Source of the DNA: Apostichopus japonicus
Taxonomy: Eukaryota > Echinodermata > Holothuroidea > Aspidochirotida > Stichopodidae
Length of the DNA: 64,000 nt
Assembly (NCBI RefSeq): GCF_037975245.1
Contig: NC_092579.1
Coordinates: forward strand, 10,407,678-10,471,677
Direction of reading: 5' to 3'
In this document: positions 1-11,104 of the stretch, piece by piece
How positions within the stretch are numbered: the first letter of the stretch is position 1
How the letters are laid out: every line of letters begins with the position of its first letter
The notes under the pieces: model-generated
Told to the model about the DNA's origin: nothing
Databases searched by the model: none
The model's input: only the letters and a program-made list of their open reading frames with translations
Program-made: the position numbers and the translations under genes

Positions 1-1726
1 ATTCATATCCAGTGTAAGGGTGTGAGAGAGAGGGGGAAGGGGGGGGGGGAAGACATACCCAAAATTTTCCGATCAGTATGTGCAGTAGACATGCTGACAG
101 AGTTAAAGTGTAATGGCTAGTTGCAATGGACCCCCCTCCCAGTGGGGTAAAACTTCAAAGATCAATAGGTAAGTTTTCTTTTTATTCACAAAAATAGTAA
201 GGTACAACTTTTTCTTCATCACACCTAGTCTTCGACTTTCCTTGTTTCCTTCCGTGACATCTATCCCATTAATCCAATAAGCACTCCAAACAAATCAATC
301 GGGAGTTTGGATTGTAGCAGACTGAATTGTTTGTCACCTTATCTGGATATTCAATGTAACAGCATCATGGTTTGCTAGTGACCGTGTCCAAAGAATGCAA
401 TAGCTTTGTGACAGAGTTGTCACAACATCAAATGATGTTATAGCATTACAGGCAATTGGGTTCATCAAATAATTTTGAAATATTTTATGCTCGAGAGCAC
501 CATGACAAGATTTCAGTCTCTTCTCTAATAATGAACATGTCAAGAATGGGGATTTTCATCCATCTGTGAATAATATTTAATGAAATAAACAATCAAATAC
601 CATTATTAATTGCGACTTGAGTTTATTGAAAGCACCAAGTACAGTCCTCTTGTTGCAATGTCACCAGATTAAAGTATTGCATTTATTCACCACAAATATG
701 CTAATGTGGAGACTCGTACAAAATGAGACAAAAAAAAAAACATATCTTCCGTCTCTCTGTTAGATCACTGGGTTTAATGTCCAGTGAGTTCAAAGAAATC
801 AGTGTAAAGCATAAACATAAAGTATAGGTACAGTAAAGGGCGGTGGAGCAAACAGCAACAGTGTGAAACGGTGTTCACTCTAAACGAAAACAGGAAAACA
901 TTTATAAATAGGATGCAACATGAAATATGTCAATACATTCAAAAGGATTATCATATCAGGTTTTTAGTAAAATACTGAATGAAACTGAAATTCAAGGAAA
1001 TATGCAAAAAGGTAGAGATATTTAAGAGCTCAAACCAAATCCAAAAAGTTCCTAGAAATAATTCCTCAATGACCGAGTAACATCATCATTCCTCAATGAC
1101 CGATTAACATCATCATTCCTCAATTATCAAATAACAGTTGCATGGTAGTTACCATTCCAACAAGATTAGTTTATTATAGCCTAGCTTTTACGCGATGAAG
1201 GCGGCCATTTCGAGAAGAAAGCGCCCAGACTAAAAACTTAAATCTCTACTTCATTACGAACCTAATGCAGAAACTGTACTGAGCTAATGGTGTACACATA
1301 CATAGCATAATAAACACTGTACTAAACTTAGATAGGCCTTACGAGCGATCATGACTGAGAATTAACTTAATGAAATATCAACTTAAAGTTAATTACAAGT
1401 TTGCAAAAAGTGATTAAGAATGAAGAGAAATATTCACCTCACATCTCGATGGCTATTTCATCTCGAAACACTACTTAGATCTCAGTTAAAATTACGATAA
1501 AACAGCGAGGATATTCAAATGGCCCTTTCCTGCCTGCAGATTTGATAGCAAGTGGCGTGCATTTGTGGCAAAAGTAATGAAAGTTACGCAATCAAGTTAC
1601 GCAAGAGGTAGAACACTACCACTAGGCATGATTTGTAAACAATGTACACCTTTCATTTACCAAGGCAGTACATGCATGGCAACAAGCTATGAAATCATGA
1701 ATATGCAAGAAGGGTAAAAGTCAAGA

Positions 1727-2725
1727 CTTTCGTAAAACAAAGGAAATAATTTACATCATCCATCACCCCCCCCCTGCTAAAATTTTTCCACAAACTTACA
1801 ATGAAACTGAAATAGAGTCGAAAGAGGTGAAATCAAATAACAATAAAAAAGACATATGTACATCTATACACAAAACGTTGAGGATAATAACCTTTGGCCA
1901 CAACTAAAACAAGGTAACTTCACCTGGTTAATAAACAACAACAAACTAAACATCAATAATCGACTATCAAAGAAAACAAGAGTAGAAACTTGACCCTGGA
2001 TACAAAACACAAGAACATTACCAAAAGATAGTCCTGTTGCCAGTCGATCTACTTAGCAAATCTCTACTACAATCTCTTAAAACTTCCAAATTGTCACCAT
2101 CACTCCATTCAGCAGCACAAAATAAAAGACAACAAGGCTGAACGTGGTTCACGAAATGGGTTGGAATACACGCCCTTGGTCGGTCGAAAAGAACAACGAA
2201 ATCTAGGCTCCTCCGCAGATGTTGAATCGGAAACTGGATCATCAACGGAGCTGGGTGGGTCAGATGTAGGATTGATCACAATTGCAGGACTGGAAAACAT
2301 TGCGAACCTTCCAAACCAGGTACTCGGGAATTCTGCCATGCTCGCGGGAAATCCAGCCTGGCTTGCAGGTGATTTCTCAAGTACACCCTTGTACATATAG
2401 CTAGTGGTTTTTCTGCAGCAATCGCATGAACTCCTTGTGGATGACCAGTAACTTTGGCTAGTTGCTCCCCTTCTTTTCGGTATGCCAACTGAAGGGTATT
2501 AGCATGGGTTGCTAGCCAGTCCCCAACTGTTGTTGCTTCAATACCTTGATCATCGTCGTCGTCATTGCATCCACCGCCCTTTATTTTATTTTTTTAGGAT
2601 TTCAAAAATTTATTCTACCCCACTCGTACTACCAAATGAAAGTTACAAATAAAGTTACGCAAGAGGTACTTTTTACTTTTTTTTACTTTCGTAAAACAAA
2701 GGAAATAATTTACATGATCCATCAC
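1727..2725. repeat. Arm-specific insertion flanked by a ~40-bp direct repeat
   Basis: The segment containing CGTAAAACAAAGGAAATAAT occurs at about 1727-1766 and again at about 2685-2725. The right arm has one copy (about 7510-7555), so about 0.95 kb was gained here. Sequence before the second copy (about 2637-2670) also resembles 1577-1610, so part of the gain may be a tandem duplication. A 40-bp direct repeat is too long for a normal LTR-element target duplication. The insert holds a gypsy-like coding remnant at 2018-2545. Confidence 0.7.
2018..2545 (-). pseudogene. Degraded Ty3/gypsy-like polyprotein fragment (integrase C-terminal region)
   Basis: On the minus strand from about 2545 the translation runs VGDWLATHA, then LQLAYRKEGEQLAKV, then EKPLA and TRVYLRNH. 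The order W..H...L..AY......L, then PL and VYLRN, matches what I recall of the C-terminal part of animal Ty3/gypsy integrases, just after the catalytic core. The reading frame shifts several times below about 2400, and a serine- and proline-rich tail follows in another frame. No LTR, primer site or upstream pol domain is seen nearby. It is a non-functional fragment inside the arm-specific insertion. Recognition rests on motif spacing only; a host gene exon is the alternative. Confidence 0.45.
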
Positions 2726-3625
2726 ACTATGATATCACTAAAATGACAAAACAAATCGCTGCTTTTCCCAGCAACTAGATTGCAAGTAGAAATAAGCAAG
2801 CACAAAGCACACATACTTAATTACATTATGAAACACAACCAGCTATGATATTTCCAAGATACATTTGGCATAGCAAGGCACTGTCAACCAGAATGAAAAC
2901 ATTGCATGGTTCCTTGCTGCTGCTCATTGATTTGATAAACAGGGAACACTCCAAGTACGTAATGATGAAGCAAGATCAATAATTGCCTTACAAACAAAGC
3001 CCAACACCTCCTCATAAATATACGTTATCAATTGCAACACACATCGCCATGTGTAGGCTACCTATCATTAACACATACACTCACCTTTGATGAAACTGTG
3101 ACTTATGATTGTCTAGTTATTGCAATCTGAAGTTGAGGTTTAACCCTGTGACCTCATTAATATTCATGTTATGAGCACCAAAATCAATATGGTTTATCAA
3201 CTCATTATTGACCACCCACCCACCAAGTATGGCATTGATCAATCATTCCCTTGTTGAGTTATTGTGCATACAAAATAAAGCGTCATACAGATGCACATAT
3301 ACACATACGCACACCAACCTGACTACAAAGGTTCCTTGGCTTTCAGAAAGGAACAAAACTACAAAATGCCATACACGAAGTGCACATCAATTTAAGATTG
3401 CTGTTGTATTTGATCCAGGCACAATGGAACATCATATTTTTGTTAATTAAACAAAGAGGTATTTGCATACTCACTTGACAGCAAGGAAATGTTAATTGAC
3501 TGTCAAGACTGACTGAAACCACAGAATGTTTGACATACAATGGGTGAGTTCATTTACTGCAATGTTCAGAAAATAGCATAATATGAACCCTGCTGAAGGA
3601 TAACAATTTCATGCCACAAGAAATA

Positions 3626-6610
3626 CTTTTCACAGTGAAAAAAAAAACCTTTTTATACTATATAGATCTGTCATTAAATGTACAGAAAATATGGCACCTG
3701 TGATTTGCGAAGGGCATATTTCTATAGCGTTTTATTGTTAAGCTTTATTTATTTTAACATTATTTACTAATTATTAGTCACTAGTATAAAATTCTTCTTG
3801 ATTAACTGTATGATAAGGTGGCAGAAATATGATAATTATGATAGTCACATGAGCAAATATATCTACAAACCTTTCTGCCACACCCCTTTTTTATCATCAT
3901 TGAACAACCATTTCAATTGCTATTCTGCTTGCATATAGTGCTTTCTCAATTGACTTGAATTGTGATCAATAATAACATTGAGTTGCTATTTATAGTTATT
4001 GGGATCATTTGCTTGATCCTATGAAGTTTTACAGTACCTAAATGAGTAAACATCTAAGACTGTCTGAATAGGTAAAATTCTAACTGAATCCATGGACAGT
4101 ATTAATTTATCACAATTTGAGTATTGGTTCAACTGCAATATACCATACTGCAGCTTTAAACAACTACATACACATAAGCCTGCAAGACCATGAAATATGC
4201 CTCCTCCCAACCCATTGCCTTTTCAGGTATGTGCAGTATGCCTTTATTATTAGCAATCATGGCTGGTGAAAGACATAAAAATTGATAAAACTAGTGGAAA
4301 TTATCATTTTCACAGTTGGTATGTCCAGCCCCATGTGATTACTGTCATGTTTTCTGCTACTACTGCACTCATGAAACTTTCTCTATGAGGCTTCTTATGC
4401 CCTTGAACATGTCTCTTGACATAAATAGAATGAAAAGATAAAAAGTTTCAACACAATATGCATGAAAATATGAGTGTGATGTCGGGTACTTTGTGTGAAG
4501 TATTTGCCAGTTTTGCAAACTTTTGGGAAAAGTTTTTCTCACTGCATAGGTGGAATAATTGAATTTCTTCTCATATAATGTCTGAAAATTTTGCCGATGA
4601 TTGAATGAACACCGGCCCAGTGACTAAACTGAGAGGATGAACATTTCTAGAACAATTTTATTCTAGATATTCTTTTGAACATTTCAAAAGATTGACCATG
4701 CAAAATATTTTGTGTGTCTTTGAGTGCAGCTTTACTTTCCTTTCCAATGTTTTTGGTTGTGCTTTTTTGAAATGCTTGTGGTTGCAATTGTGACCTTGCA
4801 GAGGAAATTGCATCCAACTTTCACAAAAATCCATCACAAAAAGAGTTTCCAGAGCACTTAAATAACCATAGATAAATGTAATACAGCTAATCCATTAAAA
4901 CCACACTCAAGTTGTGAAATTTTAACCCAAAAATTTACATAGCTTTTTTAATACTACTGATACAGTAAGTTACCACTGTAAACTGGTCTTATACAGTATA
5001 CCAAAAGATTGAGTGATTTGAAAACCCTGAAACTGGCATGTTGTATGAAATGCTGCAGGTTTCATGTAAACAAGGCTCTAATTTATTCATAAATAAGTAC
5101 TCAACCACATCATGTGTCAAGCTGAAAGAAAAAGACATAATTTTATAGAATTCCTTAATACAAACTGTAAATGATGACATCCTAGGCTCCTAGCACGGAT
5201 ACATGTATGGTGAACAAACTTACCACCTTGATGTTAATCTATTACATATTAATATAAGTAGGGAAGCTTTATGTAATTTGCTAAGTTTGAGCTGTCTACA
5301 TAAACCTTATAGTTCAATCTTTTGTCAAGCAAACCCACTTGCCTCAAACACAGGACTGCAGGGTTTAAAGTTGGTAAAGGATGGCCAAGCCAAAGGCTGT
5401 CATACAGTTGCAGTGCTATGAGGGTTTTTCACACCGCCCATTCAGTGGTTACTGTACTTCAAAAAGGTACTGTAGAAAGATGGATAACAAATGGATAACA
5501 GCTGGATGGATTGACAGAGTGAAGATTCTGAGTCACAATAGTTCAAGTGGCATAGCTGGTTTGAGCTAAGAGTTACATTCCAATATGGGAGTCTTTCGAA
5601 TATCCAGTTGCTCAAACTTACACCGGCATTTGACATATACTGTGGTTGCTCTCCATTGACCAGGTGCCATTCCATTAAATATGGAATAATAACATTTTGC
5701 TCCAGAGTCTTCATTCATACGAGGCATGCATCATGGACATACTGTTATATAGTATGATGGCAACTTCCATAGACCAGTCATGGGACCATGTAAAATATTT
5801 CGTGTGTCTTTGAGTGCAGCTTTACTTTCCTTTCCAATGTTTTTGGTTGTGCTTCTACTGCCAGTACTATCCTTTTTTATCAGCATGTTAACTATCATTA
5901 AAATTTACTGCCTGGGCGTGTTGTAAGTAAACCATCTTTTGAAAGATTAAGGCCAGACTGGATAGTCATTGGACTGACAAATCTTGACTACTTCATTATT
6001 AATGATCTTTGGTCACCCTTAATTAACTAAATTCTGTTTTCAATTGTAGTGTCATACACCTTTAGGTTTTAGCTATGATTTTGAAATGGCCACAAACTAG
6101 AAGGGCTTCCAATTTAAAATACATGTAGCCTAAGTGCTGAATAACATGTGGAATGAGTATTTGGTAATATTTTTCAAAGTTGCAGACAATATGCTACATA
6201 TTGTTGTACAGTGTACATAGGACAAACAATGGGGCATTAGACATATATTGTGAATCGCCTTTGGATAAGCACGACCCCCCTCCCCCTTGGATCCAACAGT
6301 ACAAAACTAAGTATTACTCCTAGGCCCTAGGGTAGTAATAAGTATTAAAATACCAGAGTGAATGGCCGTGCATGACACTGGCAGTACAGTTTTCAGGCCT
6401 AAGTAAGGCTAACACAGTTACATTCCTAACATACAGTTACGGTGAGTGTAGTAATACTAGTACTCAGTAGTAGTAGAACTAGTTATTAGGCCTACTACTA
6501 GTAATAGGTATGCTATATCGAAATTCGGACTTCTTTGTCACTTCCAAAGCGCCTAAATCGACCGCTCGCCATTTCTCTATTTCTATGCTCCTTCACGCTT
6601 GTGCAAAGGT
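3626..6610. other. Spacer between the inverted arms, no gene recognised
   Basis: AT-rich, with only short ORFs (90 codons or fewer) that show no family motif. It contains a direct repeat of about 70 bp: 4696-4768 and 5787-5853 share the segment around TTGAGTGCAGCTTTACTTTC. Nothing else structured was seen. Confidence 0.6.
4696..5853. repeat. Pair of ~70-bp direct repeats within the spacer
   Basis: Copies at 4696-4768 and 5787-5853 both read CATG, then AAAATATTT, then GTGTGTCTTTGAGTGCAGC and a shared run to TTGGTTGTGCTT. The roughly 1-kb interval between them has no recognised coding content. Confidence 0.75.
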
Positions 6611-8461
6611 ATTTGTTGTGGCATGAAATAGTTATCCTTCAGTAGGGTTCATATTATGTTATTTTCTGAACATTGCAGTAAATGAACTCACCCATTGTAT
6701 GTCAAACATTCTGTGGTTTCAGTCAGTCTTGACAGTCAATTAACATTTCCTTGCTGTCAAGTGAGTATGTTAATACCTCTTTGTTTAATTAACAAGAAAT
6801 ATCATATTGCATTGTGCCTGGATCAAATACAACAGCACACTTACAATTTATGTGCGTTTCGTGTATGGCATTTTGTAGTTTTGGTTCCTTGCTGAGGAAC
6901 CTTTGTAGTCAGGTAGGTGTGTATATGTGTATGTGTGACACTTAAGTTTGTATGCACGATAACTCAACAAGGGAATGATTGATCAATGACATATTTGGTG
7001 GGTGGGTGGTTGGTCCATACCATAATAAGTTGATAAACCATATTTATTTTGGTGCTCATATCATGAATATTAATGAGGTCACAGGGTTAAACCTCAGTCT
7101 TCAGATTACAATAACTACAGTAGACAATCATAAGTCACAGTTTCATCAAAGGTGAGCGTGTTATTGATAGGTAGCCTACACATGGCGATGTGTGTTGCAA
7201 TTAACAACGTGTGTATTTATGAGGAGGTGTGGCTTTGTTTGTAAGGCAATTATTGATCTTGCTTCATCATTACATACTACGAGTGTTCCTTGTTAATCAA
7301 TGAGCAGCAGCAAAGAACCCTGTGAAATGTTTTCATTTTGGTTGACAGTACCTAATTGCCATCCCAAAATGTATCTTGGAAATATTATATCTGGTTGTGT
7401 TTCATATGTAAATAAGTATGTGTGCTTTGTGCTTGCTTATTTCTACTTGCAATCTAGTTGCTGGGAAAAGCAGCGATTTGTTTTGTCATTTTAGTGATAT
7501 CATAGTGTGATGGATCATTTAAATGATTTCCTTTGTTTTACGAAAGTCTTGACTTTCACCCTTCTTGCATATTCATGATTTCATAGCTTGTTGCCATGCA
7601 TGTACTGCCTTGGTAAATGAAAGGTGTCCATTGTTTACAAATCATGCCTAGTGGTAGTGTTCTACCTCTTGCGTAACTTTATTGCGTAACTTTCATTACT
7701 TTTACCACAAATGCACGCCACTTGCTATCAAATCTGCAGACAGGAAAGGTCCATTTGAATATCCTCGCTGTTTTATCGCAATTTTAACTGAGATCTAAGT
7801 AGTGTTTCGAGATGAAATAGCCATCGAGATGTGAGGTGAATATTTCTCTTCATTCTTAATCACTTTTTGCAAACTTGTAATTAACTTTAAGTTGATATTT
7901 CATTAAGTTAATTCTCAGTCATGATCGCTCGTAAGGCCTATCTAAGTTTAGTACAGTGTTTATTATGCTATGTATGTGTACACCATTAGCTCAGTACAGT
8001 TTCTGCATTAGGTTCGTAATGAAGTAGAGATATAAGTATTTAGTCTGGGCGCCTTCTTCTCGAAATGGCCGCCTTCATCGCGTAAAAGCTAGGCTATAAT
8101 AAACTAATCTTGTTGGAATGGTAACTACCATGCAACTGTTATTTGATAATTGAGGAATGATGATGTTAATCGGTCATTGAGGAATGATGATGTTACTCGG
8201 TCATTGAGGAATTATTTCTAGGAACTTTTTGGATTTGGTTTGAACTCTTAAATATCTCTACCTTGTTGCATATTTCCTTGAATTTCAGTTTCATTCAGTA
8301 TTTTACTAAAAACCTGATATGATAATCCTTTTGAATGTATTGACATATTTCATGTTGCATCCTATTTATAAATGTTTTCCTATTTTCGTTTAGAGTGAAC
8401 ATCGTTTCACACTGTTGCTGTTTGCCCCACCGCCCTTTACTGTACCTTTACCTTATGTTTA

Positions 8462-10290
8462 CAGGTGCGTATCCAGGGGGGGGCGTTGGGGGCGCGCGCC
8501 CCCCGGTAAGGAAAAGAGGAAAGAAAAAAGAGAAGAAAAAAGGGAAAAGGAGGGGGGAAAAAGGAAAAGGAGGAGAGGAAGGAAGGGAAAAGAAAAAGAA
8601 AAAAAGAGAGAAAAAGGAGATAAGAGGGAGTAGAAGATAGCCAAGACCTCGGGAAGAGAAAGAGGAACAGTCATAGTTAAAGCGCTGATCCCTATTATAT
8701 ACACAGGGTAGCCAGTGACAGATCAAGGATCACGGAGGGGGTGTGCGCCTCACCCTACCCCTTACACCGACAACTCCATTTTTGACGTTTCCATTTTTCC
8801 TCTCTCACTAATGTATCTATATAAATACTATGTATGGTTTATCATAACGCGTGTGTGTGTGGACGCCTTAAACAATTGTACAATTGTGCTATATGGAACC
8901 AACTGTGGCTGGTCTTGAACTCGACCGACTCGTCGATGAACATGACGCATTTCGGGAATGGGCGACCGCCCCCCCCCCCCCCCCGAACAAATTTTCTTTA
9001 TGACATCGCTAGTAATTTCAAAATAGACAATGCTTAGATGCAACTTACAAGGCCTGGGAAGTGTCATTTCCAGCGATCTGGGAGGCATTTTCGGCCAAAG
9101 AGCAGATATAACATCATATCAGTGAGCATTGAAATGCATGTTCCACGATGAACAGCCTCAAAAACTGTCTATGTGTGTAGTCAAAGGCGTAAGAGCCAAA
9201 TTGGATTTGGGGGCTGTAATGACTTGCCCGGAAAAAAGTTAAAATTTTTCGTGCGCTTTGCGCGCGTTCAACATATCGATGCCAATATCATATAGGCAAG
9301 CATCGGTCATTATATTGCATGGCATCGTGTACCGCACGGTCCGTGAAAGTTGCACAGTATACTGCCGGATGCTAATGTAAACAACCAAATGTCTTATGTA
9401 GAAAAAGCATACAGATCCATTTATGTCAATACTCTCTTTTACAGTAGTAATGTCGGCCAAGCTTAGAACTTTATTTTAATTACCAAGGAGATCATTTGTA
9501 AGCTATTGTTGCTATTTATTTTTCTTTCAGTAGGTGCGTGAAAAAATGGGAAATAATTTGGTTGCGGGGGGGGGGGGATGCAGCCCCCGCCTCCTATGGG
9601 ACCTACGCCTATGTGTGGAGTGTTCGCTTTCGATATACCTGATATAGGAAATATCTGGTATATTTCCGTTCCTTCAACGAAGTTTTATAATAGCCATTAT
9701 AAGAGGTTGCAATATTTCTACACCAATAAATAAACTGTGTCTGAATTTTCGAAAATTTCCTCACCAACATTCTTCATCACACTTTCCTCTACTCTTGCAA
9801 TTTTGACCTGTCTGTTAGGGGTTGCAGGAGGTTTTTCTATATTGGTTGTCCATAGATTGAATTTTGTGCAACATTATGGGTATGCTTTTAAGTGATTTTA
9901 TTCACGAGAAATGTGAATTTTCAAATTCTCAACAAATAATGGGCTTAAAACCTTGAAAAGTGGGGCTTTCGGATATTGTGGGCCGTGACGTAGAATAACC
10001 TACAAAAGCAATGATCCATAGGACATGCAATGAGGTCGAACATGATGTGTGACTGGTGACAATCTTCAAAAAGGTTATGGATGGAAAAAAAACTTTTGGG
10101 AAATACTTGGTGCTTAGGCAAAAGTGTACATCTGGTTGCTCATTTTCAAGCCCGAGAAGTGCCTTTTCCGGTAATCTGGGGGGTATCAAAACCAGAAAAT
10201 TTCTTGTACGATCCGCGCCAACCGATGGTGGCGCTCCGCTTAGATAGTAGTTCGCGCCCCCCGGGTTAGAAAATCCTGGATACGCGCCTG
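8462..10290. mobile_element. Non-autonomous TIR element, copy 1, 5-bp target duplication GTTTA
   Basis: It starts CAGGTGCGTATCCAGG and ends CCTGGATACGCGCCTG, which are inverted repeats with two mismatches in 16. It is flanked by GTTTA at 8457-8461 and 10291-10295. The other arm of the inverted duplication has the empty site (ATGTTTATGC, read from about 807-825 in reverse complement), which fixes both borders and the 5-bp duplication. Inside are a G/C palindromic end zone, a homopurine tract at about 8509-8623, G- and C-runs, and no transposase ORF. The end sequence resembles hAT-type TIRs, but hAT normally duplicates 8 bp. The superfamily is therefore open; a 5-bp-duplicating hAT relative is possible. 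Confidence 0.9.
8509..8623 (+). repeat. Homopurine tract within TIR element copy 1
   Basis: About 115 bases almost entirely A and G on this strand. The same tract recurs in copies 2 (about 50640-50770, pyrimidine on plus) and 3 (about 54297-54425), so it is part of the element. Lysine-, arginine- or phenylalanine-rich ORFs here are artefacts of this composition. Confidence 0.85.
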
Positions 10291-11104
10291 GTTTATGCTT
10301 TACACTGATTTCTTTGAACTCACTGGCCATTAAACCCAGTGATCTGGAACCCTAACAGAGAGACGGAAGATAAATTATTTTTTGTCTCCTTTTGTACGAG
10401 TCTCCACATTAGTATATTTGTGGTGAATAAATGCAATACTTTAATCTGGTGACATTGCAACAAGAGGACGGTACTTGGTGCTTTCAATAAACTCAAGTCG
10501 CAATTAATAATGGTATTTGATTGTTTATTTCGTTAACTATTACTGACAGATGGATGAAAATCCATATTCTTGACATTTTCATTATTAGAGAAGAGACTGA
10601 AATCTTGTCATGCTGCTCTCTAGCATAAAATATTTCAAAATTATTAGATAAACCCAATTGCCTGTGATACTATAACATCATTTGATGTCACTAAGCTATT
10701 GCATTCTTTGGACACGGCCACTCGCAACCCATGATGCTGTCACATTGAATATTCAGATAAGGTGACAAACAATTTAGTCTGCTACAATCTTAACTCCCGA
10801 TTGATTTGTTTGGAGTGACAAATTGGATTAAGGGGATAGATGCCACGGCATGAAACAAGAAAAGTCGAAGACTAGGTGTGATGCAGGAAAAGTTGTATTT
10901 TACTATTTTTGTGAATGAAAAGAAAACTTACCTATTGATCGTTGAAGTGTTACCACTGGGAGGGGGGGGGGGGGGTTCCACTGCAACCAGCCTTCACACT
11001 GTAACTCCGTCAGCGTGTCTACTGCACATACTGAGCCGAAAATTATGGGTATATCTCCCCCCCCCCCCTCAACCTCTCTGTCATACCCTCACACTGGGTG
11101 TGAA

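Larger units (their letters stand above)
1..3625. repeat. Left arm of a large inverted duplication
   Basis: This stretch is the reverse complement of about 6611-11104. Position 1 pairs with about 11104 and the inner edge with about 6611. Matches are long and nearly continuous, for example 1075-1200 against 8080-8220 and 3535-3620 against 6611-6690. The arm reaches the window edge, so its outer limit is unknown. Insertions differ between the arms: this one carries extra DNA at about 1767-2684 and lacks the 1.8-kb element found in the right arm. The arms therefore diverged after duplication, which argues against a simple assembly fold. No intact gene is seen in the arm. Confidence 0.9.
6611..11104. 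repeat. Right arm of the large inverted duplication
   Basis: Reverse complement of 1-3625, interrupted by a 1.83-kb transposon at 8462-10290 that is absent from the left arm. At the outer edge, about 11060-11104 mirrors 1-45, including the G-rich tract (C-rich here). Short ORFs inside the arm, such as those near 6695 and 7300, are mirrored in the other arm and are not treated as genes. Confidence 0.9.

Noticed and set aside
8395-8726. Overlapping Lys/Arg/Glu-rich and Phe/Ser/Pro-rich ORFs, with similar ones at 50518-50861 and 54156-54501
   Set aside because: All lie on the homopurine tract of the same transposon family and change frame freely between copies.
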